Assembly: GCA_943912265.1 (NCBI GenBank)
Contig: CALTTS010000006.1
Span: forward strand, 75,489 to 139,488
Reading direction: 5' to 3'
Length of the DNA: 64,000 bases
DNA from: an uncultured Xanthomonas sp.
GTDB taxonomy: Bacteria > Pseudomonadota > Gammaproteobacteria > Xanthomonadales > Xanthomonadaceae
The notes under the pieces are model-generated. The model saw only the letters and a list, made by a program, of their open reading frames with translations, was not told where the DNA came from and made no database searches. Shown here piece after piece: positions 34,354 to 43,459 of this stretch; the first letter of the stretch is position 1, and every line of letters begins with the position of its first letter. The translations under genes and the position numbers were made by a program.

Positions 34354-36530
34354 ACATCCAGCAACTCGAAAGCGACCTGTGGCAATCGGCAGACGACCTG
34401 CGCGCCAACTCCAAGCTCACCGCCAGCGAATACTCGATGCCGGTTCTGGGGCTGATCTTCCTGCGCCACGCCAGCAACCGCTTCAATGCCTACCTGCCCG
34501 AGATCACCGCCGGAATCGGCCCGAAGGTTCCAGTGTCACGGCGGGAGGCTCTCATCAAGCTGGGCTTCCAGGGTAAGGCCGCGATCTACCTGCCAGAAGC
34601 TGCGCGCTTCGAACACATCGCCGCGCTGCCGGCCGGTCCCGGGGTGGGGGAAGCCATCGATGCGGCCATGGACAGCATCGAAGCCGAGCATGAAGTCCTG
34701 CAAGGCGCACTGCCGCGTGGTTACACCGCGTTCGAACCGGAGCTGCTGGCGCGGCTTATCAAGGTCTTTGACGGGGAGGCGATCCGCAACGCGACCGGCG
34801 ACGTGTTCGGGCGCATCTACGAGTACTTCCTCAACAAGTTCGCCATGACCGGCGCCCAGGAAGGCGGCGAGTTCTTCACCCCGCCCTCGCTGGTGCGGAT
34901 GATCGTCAACGTCATCGAACCCGACCACGGCCTCGTACTCGATCCGGCCTGCGGATCGGCGGGCATGTTCGTGCAGTCCGGCCATTTCATTGAGAGCCGC
35001 GGGCAGGATCCGCTGGACTCCGGCGTAGTGTTCCACGGGCAGGAAAAGAGCGACACCAACACCAAGCTGGCGCGCATGAACTTGGCGGTTCACGGGCTGG
35101 ATGCCAGCAACATCCGCCAGGGCAATACCTTCTACGACCAGATTGAACCGCTGATTGGCGAGTGCGACTTCGTCATGGCAAATCCGCCGTTCAACGTGGA
35201 CGGCGTGGAGACCAAGAAGGTCGAAAGCCAGGTCGCGCCCGGTGGCCGCTTGCCGTTCGGTCTGCCCGGCCTGAACGCCAAGACCGGGGCGATCTCCAAC
35301 GCCAACAGCCTGTGGATCCAGTACTTCCACTCCTATCTGAACCCGACCGGCCGTGCGGGGTTCGTGATGGCGTCCAGCGCCTCGGACGCCGGCAACAAGG
35401 ACAAGGAGATCCGCGAGAAGCTGGTCAGGACCGGCGATGTGGACGTGATGGTCGCCATCGGCAACAAGTTCTTCTACACCCGCAGCCTGCCGTGCACGCT
35501 GTGGTTCTTCGACAAGGGCAAACCGGAGTCGCGTAGGGACACGGTGCTGATGCTGGATGCACGCAACGTCTTTACGATCGTCTCCGCGCGTTCGCATGTC
35601 TTCAGCGAAGAGCAGCTCGCCAACCTCAACGCGGTGGTGTGGCTGTATCGCGGGCAGGGCGACAGGTTTGCGGCGCTGTTGGCCAGCCATCAGCAGCAGG
35701 CGGATGGCTGGTTGGCGCAACTGCCTCAGCGGCTGGCCGACGACACTGCGGCAATCGAGGCGCTGGCCCGGCATCTGACCATGTTCGGCAAAGGGGCGAC
35801 GCTGGCCGAGCTCAATGACGGTGTGGACGACAAGGCCCGGCTCGATGAAGCGACGCTGGAGGCCTTTAAGGCAGAGCTGGACGCGGCTCGGGAGGACGGC
35901 AAGGACACCGGGCAGGCCGTCGCAGCCCTTGAGGCGGCGGTGACGCTTGCACGGAAGGTCGTTGCGAAGGCCCGGCCGGACAAGCTTGCCAGCGTGAAGG
36001 TCGCGCAAGCCGCGTTGGAAGACCTTGCGCCGCAACTGAAGGCCTTGGCCCGGCAGCTTGAGGCCCGGCACAAGCAATGGCTGAAGTTGCTGGATAAGGC
36101 CGAGAAGGAGCTGCGCGGGCGCAAGAGCGACGCCTTCGACGCCAAGGCCATCCGGGAGGCCAGGCGCGCCTTGCTGGCCGCAGACCGCAATCGGAACGAA
36201 GAGGCCACGATTCGCGACCTGGCGCTGGAGGCGCTCAAGCAATCTGGATACTTCATCGCCCAGGGACATTGGTTGCTTTCGAAATTTCCCGACGGCGTGT
36301 TCGTGGACGTTAAGGGCCTGTGCGCGGCCGTCACCCGCGAGCGCATCGAGCAGAACGACTGGTCGCTCACGCCGGGGCGCTATGTCGGCGTGGCGGCGGT
36401 CGCTGAGGATGATGAGGAGGCGTTCGTCGACCGGATGCGGGCCATCCATGACGAGCTGGTGGAGTTGAACGAGAAGGCTTCAGAGCTTGCAGCGACGATC
36501 AACGCCAACTTCGAGGAGTTGTTGGCGTGA
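34350..36530 (+). CDS. hsdM: Type I restriction-modification methyltransferase subunit
   Basis: 726 residues. N-terminal HsdM_N domain (LWQSADDLRANSKLTASEYSMPVLGLIFLRHA), then the N6-adenine methyltransferase with FFTPPSLVRMI, motif I DPACGSAGMF (about residue 197) and motif IV MANPPFN (about 276), all intact. The C-terminal about 250 residues are long coiled-coil and linker regions, making it larger than E. coli HsdM (529). Starts inside the upstream stop (ATGA) and overlaps hsdS likewise, so the subunits are made together. Confidence 0.93.
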   Translation: MNIQQLESDLWQSADDLRANSKLTASEYSMPVLGLIFLRHASNRFNAYLPEITAGIGPKVPVSRREALIKLGFQGKAAIYLPEAARFEHIAALPAGPGVGEAIDAAMDSIEAEHEVLQGALPRGYTAFEPELLARLIKVFDGEAIRNATGDVFGRIYEYFLNKFAMTGAQEGGEFFTPPSLVRMIVNVIEPDHGLVLDPACGSAGMFVQSGHFIESRGQDPLDSGVVFHGQEKSDTNTKLARMNLAVHGLDASNIRQGNTFYDQIEPLIGECDFVMANPPFNVDGVETKKVESQVAPGGRLPFGLPGLNAKTGAISNANSLWIQYFHSYLNPTGRAGFVMASSASDAGNKDKEIREKLVRTGDVDVMVAIGNKFFYTRSLPCTLWFFDKGKPESRRDTVLMLDARNVFTIVSARSHVFSEEQLANLNAVVWLYRGQGDRFAALLASHQQQADGWLAQLPQRLADDTAAIEALARHLTMFGKGATLAELNDGVDDKARLDEATLEAFKAELDAAREDGKDTGQAVAALEAAVTLARKVVAKARPDKLASVKVAQAALEDLAPQLKALARQLEARHKQWLKLLDKAEKELRGRKSDAFDAKAIREARRALLAADRNRNEEATIRDLALEALKQSGYFIAQGHWLLSKFPDGVFVDVKGLCAAVTRERIEQNDWSLTPGRYVGVAAVAEDDEEAFVDRMRAIHDELVELNEKASELAATINANFEELLA

Positions 36531-37687
36531 GTTGGAAGTCAATGCGGTTAGGGGATGTGCTTCGCCTGAAACGTGGCCACGACTTGCCGAAAAATAGTCG
36601 AACTTCTGGCGATATTCCAATCGTGTCGTCCTCGGGCATCACTGGCTGGCACAACGTAGCCAAAGTTGCCGGGCCGGGCGTGGTGACGGGACGATACGGA
36701 ACACTCGGCGAAGTGCATTACATTGAAGGCGACTATTGGCCGCTGAACACGGCGTTGTATGTGGAAGATTTCAAGGGAAATCATCCGCGTTTTGCCGCAT
36801 ATTTGCTGATGACTCTGGAGCTAGGGTCTCAGAACGCGGCCGGGGCGGTTCCAGGCGTGAATCGCAACACACTGCATCAAATGCCGGTGAGCGTTCCGGA
36901 TGTCGAAACACAGAGACAGGTCACTCAGTTGCTTTTCGCCTACGACGATCTCATCGCGATAAACCAGCGCCGGATCGCGCTGCTGGAGGAAGCTGCCCGC
37001 CGCCTGTACCGCGAATGGTTCGTGCACCTGCGCTTTCCCGGCCATGAGGCCGTCAAGGTCGTGGATGGCGTGCCGGGAGGATGGGCAAGAGCTGCCTTCT
37101 CCGATGTTGTACAGATCAATCCGAGAACACTGTTCGAGAAGGGTGTCGAACGCCCCTTCGTCGATATGGCCGCATTGTCCGAAAGGTCAATGGTGGTTGG
37201 GGAGCGCTCGTCGCGAGTCATCAGTGGCGGGGCGAAGTTCAAGAACGGTGACACCTTGCTGGCTCGTATCACCCCTTGCATCGAGAACGGAAAGACCGGG
37301 TTCGTCCAGTTTCTGGAAAGCGATGATGCGGTCGCCAGTGGGTCGACCGAGTTCATCGTTCTCCGCAATGCGAAGGTCAATCCATCGTGGGTCTACTGCA
37401 TGGCACGGGAGGACAGTTTTCGCGAGCACGCGATTCGTAGCATGTCGGGTTCCGACGGTCGTCAGCGTGTGAACACGAAATCATTCTCACAGTTTGAGGT
37501 GCTGCTACCACCACAGAGTTTGCTGGCGCAGTTCGCAGAGATGGTGGGCGGCTCGTTCATTCAGATCGAGCAACTGGCCAGTCAGAACAGCATGCTGGCC
37601 AAAGCCCGCGACGCGCTGCTGCCCAAGCTGATGAGCGGACAACTGGACGTCTCCGGGCTCTCGCTGCCTCAGCCGGAAGCCGCGTAG
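36527..37687 (+). CDS. hsdS: Type I restriction-modification specificity subunit
   Basis: 386 residues, two target-recognition domains (about 1-130 and 185-330), each followed by a helical spacer; the first ends RIALLEEAARRLYREWFVHLRFPG, a conserved HsdS spacer. TRD1 contains IPIVSSSGITGWHN and GRYGTLGEVH; TRD2 contains GDTLLARITPCIENGKTGF. GTG 36527 overlaps the hsdM stop with AGGAG upstream. It decides the DNA sequence methylated and cut. Confidence 0.92.
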   Translation: MSWKSMRLGDVLRLKRGHDLPKNSRTSGDIPIVSSSGITGWHNVAKVAGPGVVTGRYGTLGEVHYIEGDYWPLNTALYVEDFKGNHPRFAAYLLMTLELGSQNAAGAVPGVNRNTLHQMPVSVPDVETQRQVTQLLFAYDDLIAINQRRIALLEEAARRLYREWFVHLRFPGHEAVKVVDGVPGGWARAAFSDVVQINPRTLFEKGVERPFVDMAALSERSMVVGERSSRVISGGAKFKNGDTLLARITPCIENGKTGFVQFLESDDAVASGSTEFIVLRNAKVNPSWVYCMAREDSFREHAIRSMSGSDGRQRVNTKSFSQFEVLLPPQSLLAQFAEMVGGSFIQIEQLASQNSMLAKARDALLPKLMSGQLDVSGLSLPQPEAA

Positions 37688-37758
37688 CCCGGCGGACCGA
37701 TTTGCCAAACATCAACGAATACATTAAGGTTTGCATGCACTAACTCCCGGAGGCCGCC

Positions 37759-38094
37759 ATGCCCATCACCTCGCAGGACATCGTGCCCTTCAACAAGGCT
37801 CGCACCGACCTGACCCGGCTGGCCGATGAAGTCCGCGCCGGCCACGAAAAGATCATCACCCGCAACGGTGAGAGCTACGTGGCGCTGGTGGATGCCCGCA
37901 AGCTGGACTACTACCACCGTCTGGAGCGCGAAACGTTAGCACGAGCCAACTTCCAGCTTGGCCTGCTGAACGACGTGACCGCCGGTTTGCAGGACATTCG
38001 CGCGGGCAAGCCCGGCATCCCGGTGGAGGAGGCCAGGGCGCGGTCGCAGGCCCGGCTGGACGCGGCCAGGGCCGCACGCAAGACGGGCGCCTGA
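37759..38094 (+). CDS. Phd/YefM-type antitoxin
   Basis: 111 residues. The N-terminal Phd-like DNA-binding domain (NKARTDLTRLADEVRAGHEKIITRNGESYVALVDARKL) is diagnostic; the Ala/Arg-rich C-terminus is the toxin-binding tail. GGAGG sits 6 bases before ATG 37759. The 71 bases upstream contain a TTGCCA...TAAGGT promoter candidate with 17-base spacing (37702-37730) and the palindrome TGCATGCA (37732-37739), a possible autoregulatory operator. The toxin gene follows after 3 bases. Confidence 0.85.
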   Translation: MPITSQDIVPFNKARTDLTRLADEVRAGHEKIITRNGESYVALVDARKLDYYHRLERETLARANFQLGLLNDVTAGLQDIRAGKPGIPVEEARARSQARLDAARAARKTGA

Positions 38095-38097
38095 CGC

Positions 38098-38454
38098 ATG
38101 CAGGTCGTCCTGGGTGCGGCCTACGAGCGCAGACTGGACGAGGCCGTGGCGTACCTGATCGGCGTTGGCGCGGAAGCCGCGGCACAGGAGCTGCTGGACG
38201 ACGCCTATGACGCCTTGCCCAAGCGCCTGGCGCAGGCGCCGCGCATCGGGCGCGAATTCATCGCCCACAACCCTGAAGCGCCCGAAGTGCTCGCTGCCTG
38301 GACAGCCGTGCGCGAGCTGCTCGGCGATGACATCGAACTGCGCGAGTACATCCTGGAAGACTACCTGGCGCTGTATGCCATCCATCAGGACTTCATCCAC
38401 CTGCTGACGCTGCGCCATCATCGCCAGTGCGGCTTCGACTTCAGCGAGGCGTGA
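38098..38454 (+). CDS. RelE/ParE-type toxin
   Basis: 118 residues, paired with the Phd antitoxin 3 bases upstream. The ParE/RelE fold is indicated by AAYERRLDEAVAYLIGVGAEAAAQELLDD at the N-terminus and a late YLALYAIHQDFIHLLTLRHHRQ strand with basic residues at the toxin end. Either an mRNA interferase or a gyrase poison; the subfamily cannot be fixed. Its stop lies 4 bases before hsdR. Confidence 0.8.
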   Translation: MQVVLGAAYERRLDEAVAYLIGVGAEAAAQELLDDAYDALPKRLAQAPRIGREFIAHNPEAPEVLAAWTAVRELLGDDIELREYILEDYLALYAIHQDFIHLLTLRHHRQCGFDFSEA

Positions 38455-38458
38455 GGCG

Positions 38459-41400
38459 ATGAGTGCACGGGGGGATTACAGCGAAGACGGGATGATCCAG
38501 AAGGATGCCGCCGCAATCCTGGGTGAGCTTGGCTGGTCGTCGATCCATGCCCAAGCCGAGACCGAGGACAGGCCGCATCTCACCGGGCGCAGCAACTTCA
38601 CCGAGACGGTGCTCACGCCCGACCTGCGCGCCGCGCTGGAGCGGCTCAATCCCGGCTTGCCCGAGGAGGCCTACCGGCAGGCCATCGACCAGGCCACCGC
38701 CCACGACCACGCAAAGACCCTGGTCGCCATCAACCAGGACAAGTACGAGCTGTTGCGCAATGGCGCGCTGGTCCGGTTCAAGGATGACGCCGGGCGAGCT
38801 GTGGAACGCCGCCTGCGGCTGGTCGATTTCGTCGATCCGGACAACAACAGCTTCAAGGCCGTGCGCGAGCTGTGGATGCGCGGGAGGAGCTACCTGCGTC
38901 GCGCCGACCTGGTGGGCTTCGTCAACGGCCTGCCGCTGGTGTTCGTCGAGCTCAAGCGCTTCGACGTGGACTACCACGACGCCTACAAGAAGAACTACCG
39001 CGACTATCGCGGTACCGACGAATCCGGCAAGCAGGCCGCCATCGAGGGCAGCATCGAGCAGTTGTTCCACTGGAACCAGTTTGTGGTGTTCTCCAACGGC
39101 CACATTGCCAAGTACGCCAGCATCACGGCCACGCCCGAGCATCACTACCAGTGGAAGCGGCTGGACGAGGACGACCCGGAACCGGGCAAGACCACGATGC
39201 AGCTACCGCTTCTGCTGCGCGGAATGATGGACAGGGCGCGGCTGCTGGACATCATCGAAAACTTCATCCTGTTCGACGCCAGCGAAGGCGCCCTCGCCAA
39301 GATCGTGGCCCGCAATCACCAGTATCTGGGCGTGAATCGCGTCATTGCGCGCCTGCAGTCGGACGAGGACAAGGTGAAAGCTGAGCTGGCGAAGGGCCAG
39401 CTTGGCGTGTTCTGGCATACCCAGGGCTCGGGCAAGTCGTACTCCATCGTGTTCCTGAGTGAGAAGATCCGGCGCAGGGTGTCGGCGGGCTACACCTTTG
39501 TTGTCGTCACCGATCGCAGCGAGCTGGATGACCAGATCGCCGGCACCTACACCCATTGTGGGCGCGCGAATGCCAAGGATGACCAGGCCCAGAGCGGGGC
39601 AAGCCTGCGAGCCATGCTCCGCGACAGCAACCGCAGCTACGTCTTTACCCTGATCCAGAAGTACCGCGAGCGCGTGACGGAGCCCTATTCGGAGCGCGAC
39701 GACATCATCGTCATCAGCGACGAGGCGCATCGCAGCCAGTACGGACGCCTGGCCCTGAACATGCGCAAGGGATTGCCCAATGCCAAGTTCATCGGTTTCA
39801 CCGGCACGCCGCTGATCGAAGCGGCGGAGAAACAACTGACCCGCGAAGTGTTTGGCGACTACGTCTCTGTCTACGACTTCCAGCGTGCGGTCGCTGACGG
39901 CGCGACCCTGCCGCTGAAGTACGAGAACCACGGTGAGAAGCTGAAGATCGTTGATGACGACCTCAACGAGAAGATCACCCGCTACATCGAGGAAGCCAGC
40001 CTCGAATCCACGGCGGAAGATCCGTGGACGGACGAGAAGGAAGACAAGCTCTACCGGAAGCTGGCCAGGGAATACACCATCTTCACCTCGCCCACGCGAC
40101 TGGACGCGGTGGCGGAAGATTTCGTCAAGCACCACTCGCAGCGACGCAACGCTGTTGCCGGTGGCAACAGCAAGGCGCTGATGGTCTGCATCGACAAGAT
40201 CACCTGCGTGAGGATGTACGACCTGATCGCCGACAAGTGGAAGGCGCTAGGCGACACGCTGGAAGCGGAGCTGCTTGCCGACGAGTCGGTCTTCGGCGCC
40301 AAGTATCCGCAGCGCCCTTTGCCCCGGATCCTGCAGCAGAAGCGTGAACGCCTGGAGTGGATGCGCGAAACCGAGTTCTGCGTGGTGATATCCAGCGAGC
40401 AGGGCGAGGTGGAGGAGTTCAGGAAGTGGACCAACCACCGCGGTGAGCCGCTCGACATCGCGCCGCATCGCGCCAAGATGACCTCGCGCAACCTGGAGCA
40501 GGAGTTCAAGAAGGCCGAGAACCCGTTCCGGGTCGCCATCGTCTGCGCGATGTGGCTGACCGGCTTCGACGTGAAGTCACTGGCCACCCTGTACCTGGAC
40601 AAGCCGATGCAGGGCCACACCCTGATGCAGGCGATTGCGCGGGTGAATCGCGTTGGCGGGGGTAAGGCCAACGGCCTGATCATCGACTACAACGGCATGA
40701 TCAAGAGCCTGCGCAAGGCGTTGGCGACGTTCGCCCAGGGCGACCGCGATGGCAAGGTGGAAGTTGGCGAAGGCGAGGACACCGGGTATCTGGAAGACGA
40801 CGCCGAAGGGATTTCCGAGTACGCCGCGAGCATCGAGCATGCGGTCGAGTTCCTGGCGGACCTTGGCTTCGAGCTGCAGGACGTGATTGATGCCCAGGGC
40901 ATGGACAAGGGCGAGAAAATCCTGGAGGCCTGCGATCTGCTGGCGGCCAGCAATGAGCGGCGCAAGACCTTCATGGTGATCGTGGAGGACGTTGCGGCCA
41001 AGTATCGCGGCCTGTTCCCGAACCCCGGCCTGTTCGCCTATGACGAGCAGGAGAGCGCCCTCAACGCCATCTACAACAAGCTGCAGGCGGCGCGCACGTC
41101 GCCGGATATCACCAGGCTGCTGCAGGGTTTCTATGACGTAGTGGACCTGGGCATTGGCCTGGAGCAGGGGGCCAGCAAGGCGCCTGCGCAGTTCGACCTG
41201 AGCACCATCGACTTCGACCGGTTGCGCGCGGAGTTCCAGAACATCAAGCAGAAGAACCTGGTCGCGCTGAACCTGATGGAGAAGATCGAGGAAGGGCTGA
41301 AGGCTATGGTGCTGGAGAACCCGACGCGGATCGACCTGTACGAGAAGTTCCAGCAAATCGTTGCCGAGTACAACACCGACAAGGACGAGGCTGAGATCCA

Positions 41401-41713
41401 GAAGGTGATGGGGGAACTGTTCGCTACCCATGACGAGATGGACGAGGAAGCCCGGCGTTTCCAGCGGGAGGGACTGGAGACCGAGCAACAGCTCGCCGTA
41501 TTCGACCTGCTGCGGAAGAAGTCACTCGGCCGGAAGGATCGCGAGGCGATCAAGAAGTCGGCCGTCGAACTGCTGGCAAGGCTGGAGGAGCGCAATCTGC
41601 TGATGGGCCACCATACCCGCCGCAAACTCCGGCGCGGCCGGGGCCGGCCGGATTCATGCCGGAACCGGCGGCCGCAATCGCCGCGCAGGCTTTCCTTGCC
41701 GACAGGCGCCTGA
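38459..41713 (+). CDS. hsdR: Type I restriction endonuclease subunit, C-terminus truncated/replaced
   Basis: 1084 residues. N-terminal PD-(D/E)xK nuclease (GLPLVFVELKR near residue 160), then a superfamily 2 helicase with Walker A HTQGSGKSYS (about 322), DEAHRSQYG (about 420), TGTPL, and motif VI-type ARVNRVGGG. The helical C-terminal domain runs until VELLARLEERNLL near 41600. There the usual last 50-60 residues are absent, replaced by an Arg-rich tail of about 35 residues encoded by GC-rich core-type DNA. Cutting may be impaired, since that region binds the methyltransferase complex. Confidence 0.88.
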   Translation: MSARGDYSEDGMIQKDAAAILGELGWSSIHAQAETEDRPHLTGRSNFTETVLTPDLRAALERLNPGLPEEAYRQAIDQATAHDHAKTLVAINQDKYELLRNGALVRFKDDAGRAVERRLRLVDFVDPDNNSFKAVRELWMRGRSYLRRADLVGFVNGLPLVFVELKRFDVDYHDAYKKNYRDYRGTDESGKQAAIEGSIEQLFHWNQFVVFSNGHIAKYASITATPEHHYQWKRLDEDDPEPGKTTMQLPLLLRGMMDRARLLDIIENFILFDASEGALAKIVARNHQYLGVNRVIARLQSDEDKVKAELAKGQLGVFWHTQGSGKSYSIVFLSEKIRRRVSAGYTFVVVTDRSELDDQIAGTYTHCGRANAKDDQAQSGASLRAMLRDSNRSYVFTLIQKYRERVTEPYSERDDIIVISDEAHRSQYGRLALNMRKGLPNAKFIGFTGTPLIEAAEKQLTREVFGDYVSVYDFQRAVADGATLPLKYENHGEKLKIVDDDLNEKITRYIEEASLESTAEDPWTDEKEDKLYRKLAREYTIFTSPTRLDAVAEDFVKHHSQRRNAVAGGNSKALMVCIDKITCVRMYDLIADKWKALGDTLEAELLADESVFGAKYPQRPLPRILQQKRERLEWMRETEFCVVISSEQGEVEEFRKWTNHRGEPLDIAPHRAKMTSRNLEQEFKKAENPFRVAIVCAMWLTGFDVKSLATLYLDKPMQGHTLMQAIARVNRVGGGKANGLIIDYNGMIKSLRKALATFAQGDRDGKVEVGEGEDTGYLEDDAEGISEYAASIEHAVEFLADLGFELQDVIDAQGMDKGEKILEACDLLAASNERRKTFMVIVEDVAAKYRGLFPNPGLFAYDEQESALNAIYNKLQAARTSPDITRLLQGFYDVVDLGIGLEQGASKAPAQFDLSTIDFDRLRAEFQNIKQKNLVALNLMEKIEEGLKAMVLENPTRIDLYEKFQQIVAEYNTDKDEAEIQKVMGELFATHDEMDEEARRFQREGLETEQQLAVFDLLRKKSLGRKDREAIKKSAVELLARLEERNLLMGHHTRRKLRRGRGRPDSCRNRRPQSPRRLSLPTGA
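41601..41614 (+). other. Candidate right-end attachment sequence (attR)
   Basis: TGATGGGCCACCAT resembles the tRNA end at 20221-20234 (GGTGGGCCCACCAT), allowing one missing C and one A/G change. It lies exactly where hsdR departs from family sequence. Short, so chance is possible. Confidence 0.35.
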
Positions 41714-41730
41714 GTTTCCGGGAAACGCTC

Positions 41731-41946
41731 TCAGCGGGCCTTTGCGGCGCCACTCTTTCCCGCCGCCTTCGCGGCGGCTTTCTTCGCCGGCTTCTTCTTG
41801 CCGCCGCCGTCCTGCTTGTTGACGGTGGCCCATGCGATCCGCTCGGCGGTCCGGGTGGAGCGCCCACGCGCCTTTTCGCTGTCCTCGATGTGCTCGGCCT
41901 GGCGCTTCTGCTTGTCGGTGTAAGCGGATTTGTCTCCACGCGGCAT
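41731..41946 (-). CDS. Plasmid-stabilisation-type small basic protein
   Basis: 71 residues. Start MPRGDKSAYTDKQKRQAEHIEDS and RTAERIAWATVNKQDGGGKK match a short protein often labelled plasmid stabilization protein in Xanthomonadales and other proteobacteria; actual function not shown. The tail is a Lys/Ala-rich histone-H1-like run. First minus-strand gene after the island. The preceding frame upstream of 41946 is antisense and not used. Confidence 0.8.
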   Translation of the reverse strand: MPRGDKSAYTDKQKRQAEHIEDSEKARGRSTRTAERIAWATVNKQDGGGKKKPAKKAAAKAAGKSGAAKAR

Positions 41947-42145
41947 GGTCCGTCTCCTGCAGTGGATGCGGTGCGCGAAGCCTTGCAGGCCGGCCGTGAC
42001 GGCGGCGCATGCGCGGTGGCCGGGAATCGACGCGCGCTGCACGGGGCTGTCACGTGTCCGTGACCCGGGCCGGGCTACAAGAACCTGCGCACGCGGTGCG
42101 GCGCCGTCGCGCCGGCGAGGTCCGCGGCAACCCCGGAGGTGCACG

Positions 42146-43459
42146 ATGCATCGCAATCGGCTCTTGCCCCTGCTGCTGGCCGGCATTCTCTGCGCTGCCG
42201 GCTGCAGCGCGACGACGCCCTCGGCGCTGCAGCAGACCGGCCCGCAACCCGACCTGCCGGCACCGCAGGAACGGCTGCTGCCCACCGTCCGCATCGCGCC
42301 GGCCACCGCCTGGCCGCCGGGTGCCGGGCCAGCGGCGGCGCCGGGCCTGGCGGTGAATGCCTTCGCCGAAGGCCTGGACCATCCGCGCTGGCTGTACGTG
42401 CTGCCCAACGGCGACGTGCTGGTGGCCGAATCCAATGCGCCGCCGAAGCCGGCCGAAAAGGGGTTCCGCGCCTGGGTGATGAAGACGGTGATGCGCCGCG
42501 CCGGTGCGGGCACGCCCAGCGCCGACCGGATCACCCTGCTGCGCGATGCCGACGGCGACGGCGTGGCGGAAACCCGCAGCGTGCTGCTGGCCGGGCTGCA
42601 TTCGCCGTTCGGCATGGCCCTGGTCGGCGACCGGCTCTACATCGCCAATGCCGATGCGGTGGTCGACGTGCGCTGGGAGGCGGGCATGACCACGGTCGCG
42701 GAGGCGCCGCGCAGGCTGGCCGGGCTGCCCGGCGGCCCGCGCAACCATCACTGGACCAAGAGCCTGCTGGCCGGCGCGGACGGCCGGCATCTGTACGTCG
42801 GCGTGGGTTCCAACAGCAATGCCGCCGAGAACGGCATGGAGGAGGAAACCGGGCGCGCGGCCATCCACGAGATCTCCCTGCCCGACGGCGCGCAGCGCGT
42901 GTTCGCTTCCGGCCTGCGCAATCCCGTGGGCCTGGCGTGGGAACCGCGGAGCGGCGCGTTGTGGGCCGTGGTCAACGAACGCGACGAACTCGGCGACGGG
43001 CTGGTGCCCGATTACCTGACCTCGGTGCGCGAAGGCGCTTTCTACGGATGGCCCTACAGCTACTACGGCCGGCACGTGGACGCGCGCGTGCGGCCGCAGC
43101 GCCCGGACAGGGTGGCGCAGGCCGTGCCGCCCGATTACGCGCTGGGCTCGCATGTCGCACCGCTCGGCCTGGCGTTCGCGCAAGGCGCCAGGCTGCCGGG
43201 CTTCGCCGAAGGCGCCTTCGTCGGCCTGCACGGTTCGTGGAACCGGCGCGAACTGGCCGGCTACAAGGTGGTGTTCGTGCCGTTCGCCGATGGACGGCCG
43301 CAGGGGATGCCGGTGGACGTGCTGACCGGTTTCCTCGATGCCAGGGGCCGTGCGCAGGGCCGCCCGGCCGGCGTGGCGGTCGCGACCGACGGCAGCCTGC
43401 TGGTGGCCGACGACGTGGGCAACCGGGTCTGGCGCGTGGCCGCCGCGAAGCCGCCATGA
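42146..43459 (+). CDS. PQQ-type sugar dehydrogenase lipoprotein (sorbosone dehydrogenase family)
   Basis: 437 residues. A lipoprotein signal (LLPLLLAGILCAAGC, lipid attached to the Cys at about residue 20) exports it to the periplasm or outer membrane. The beta-propeller region shows FAEGLDHPRWLYVLPNGDVLVAES, LHSPFGMALVGDRLYIAN, FASGLRNPVGLAWEP and GSHVAPLGLAF, repeated blades of soluble quinoprotein glucose/sorbosone dehydrogenases. GGAGG precedes ATG 42146. It overlaps the LigD-type gene by 4 bases. Enzyme activity on a given sugar is inferred. Confidence 0.86.
   Translation: MHRNRLLPLLLAGILCAAGCSATTPSALQQTGPQPDLPAPQERLLPTVRIAPATAWPPGAGPAAAPGLAVNAFAEGLDHPRWLYVLPNGDVLVAESNAPPKPAEKGFRAWVMKTVMRRAGAGTPSADRITLLRDADGDGVAETRSVLLAGLHSPFGMALVGDRLYIANADAVVDVRWEAGMTTVAEAPRRLAGLPGGPRNHHWTKSLLAGADGRHLYVGVGSNSNAAENGMEEETGRAAIHEISLPDGAQRVFASGLRNPVGLAWEPRSGALWAVVNERDELGDGLVPDYLTSVREGAFYGWPYSYYGRHVDARVRPQRPDRVAQAVPPDYALGSHVAPLGLAFAQGARLPGFAEGAFVGLHGSWNRRELAGYKVVFVPFADGRPQGMPVDVLTGFLDARGRAQGRPAGVAVATDGSLLVADDVGNRVWRVAAAKPP

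Larger units (their letters stand above)
20234..41610. mobile_element. Integrated genomic island at the CAU tRNA
   Basis: It begins at the tRNA 3' end with an outward-reading P4-type integrase and contains phage and ICE-like genes, a CBASS operon, a type I R-M locus, lower and uneven GC, and interrupted genes. The right end is placed near 41610, where hsdR loses family similarity beside a sequence resembling the tRNA end and GC-rich core genes resume. The tRNA-Phe fragment at 24868 suggests it is a composite of more than one insertion. The left boundary is firm; the right one is inferred. Confidence 0.65.

Noticed and set aside
42139..43455. Upstream extension of the LigD-PE frame through the sugar dehydrogenase gene
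   Set aside because: Out-of-frame reading of the lipoprotein gene; the PE domain starts at 43456 in the ATGA overlap.
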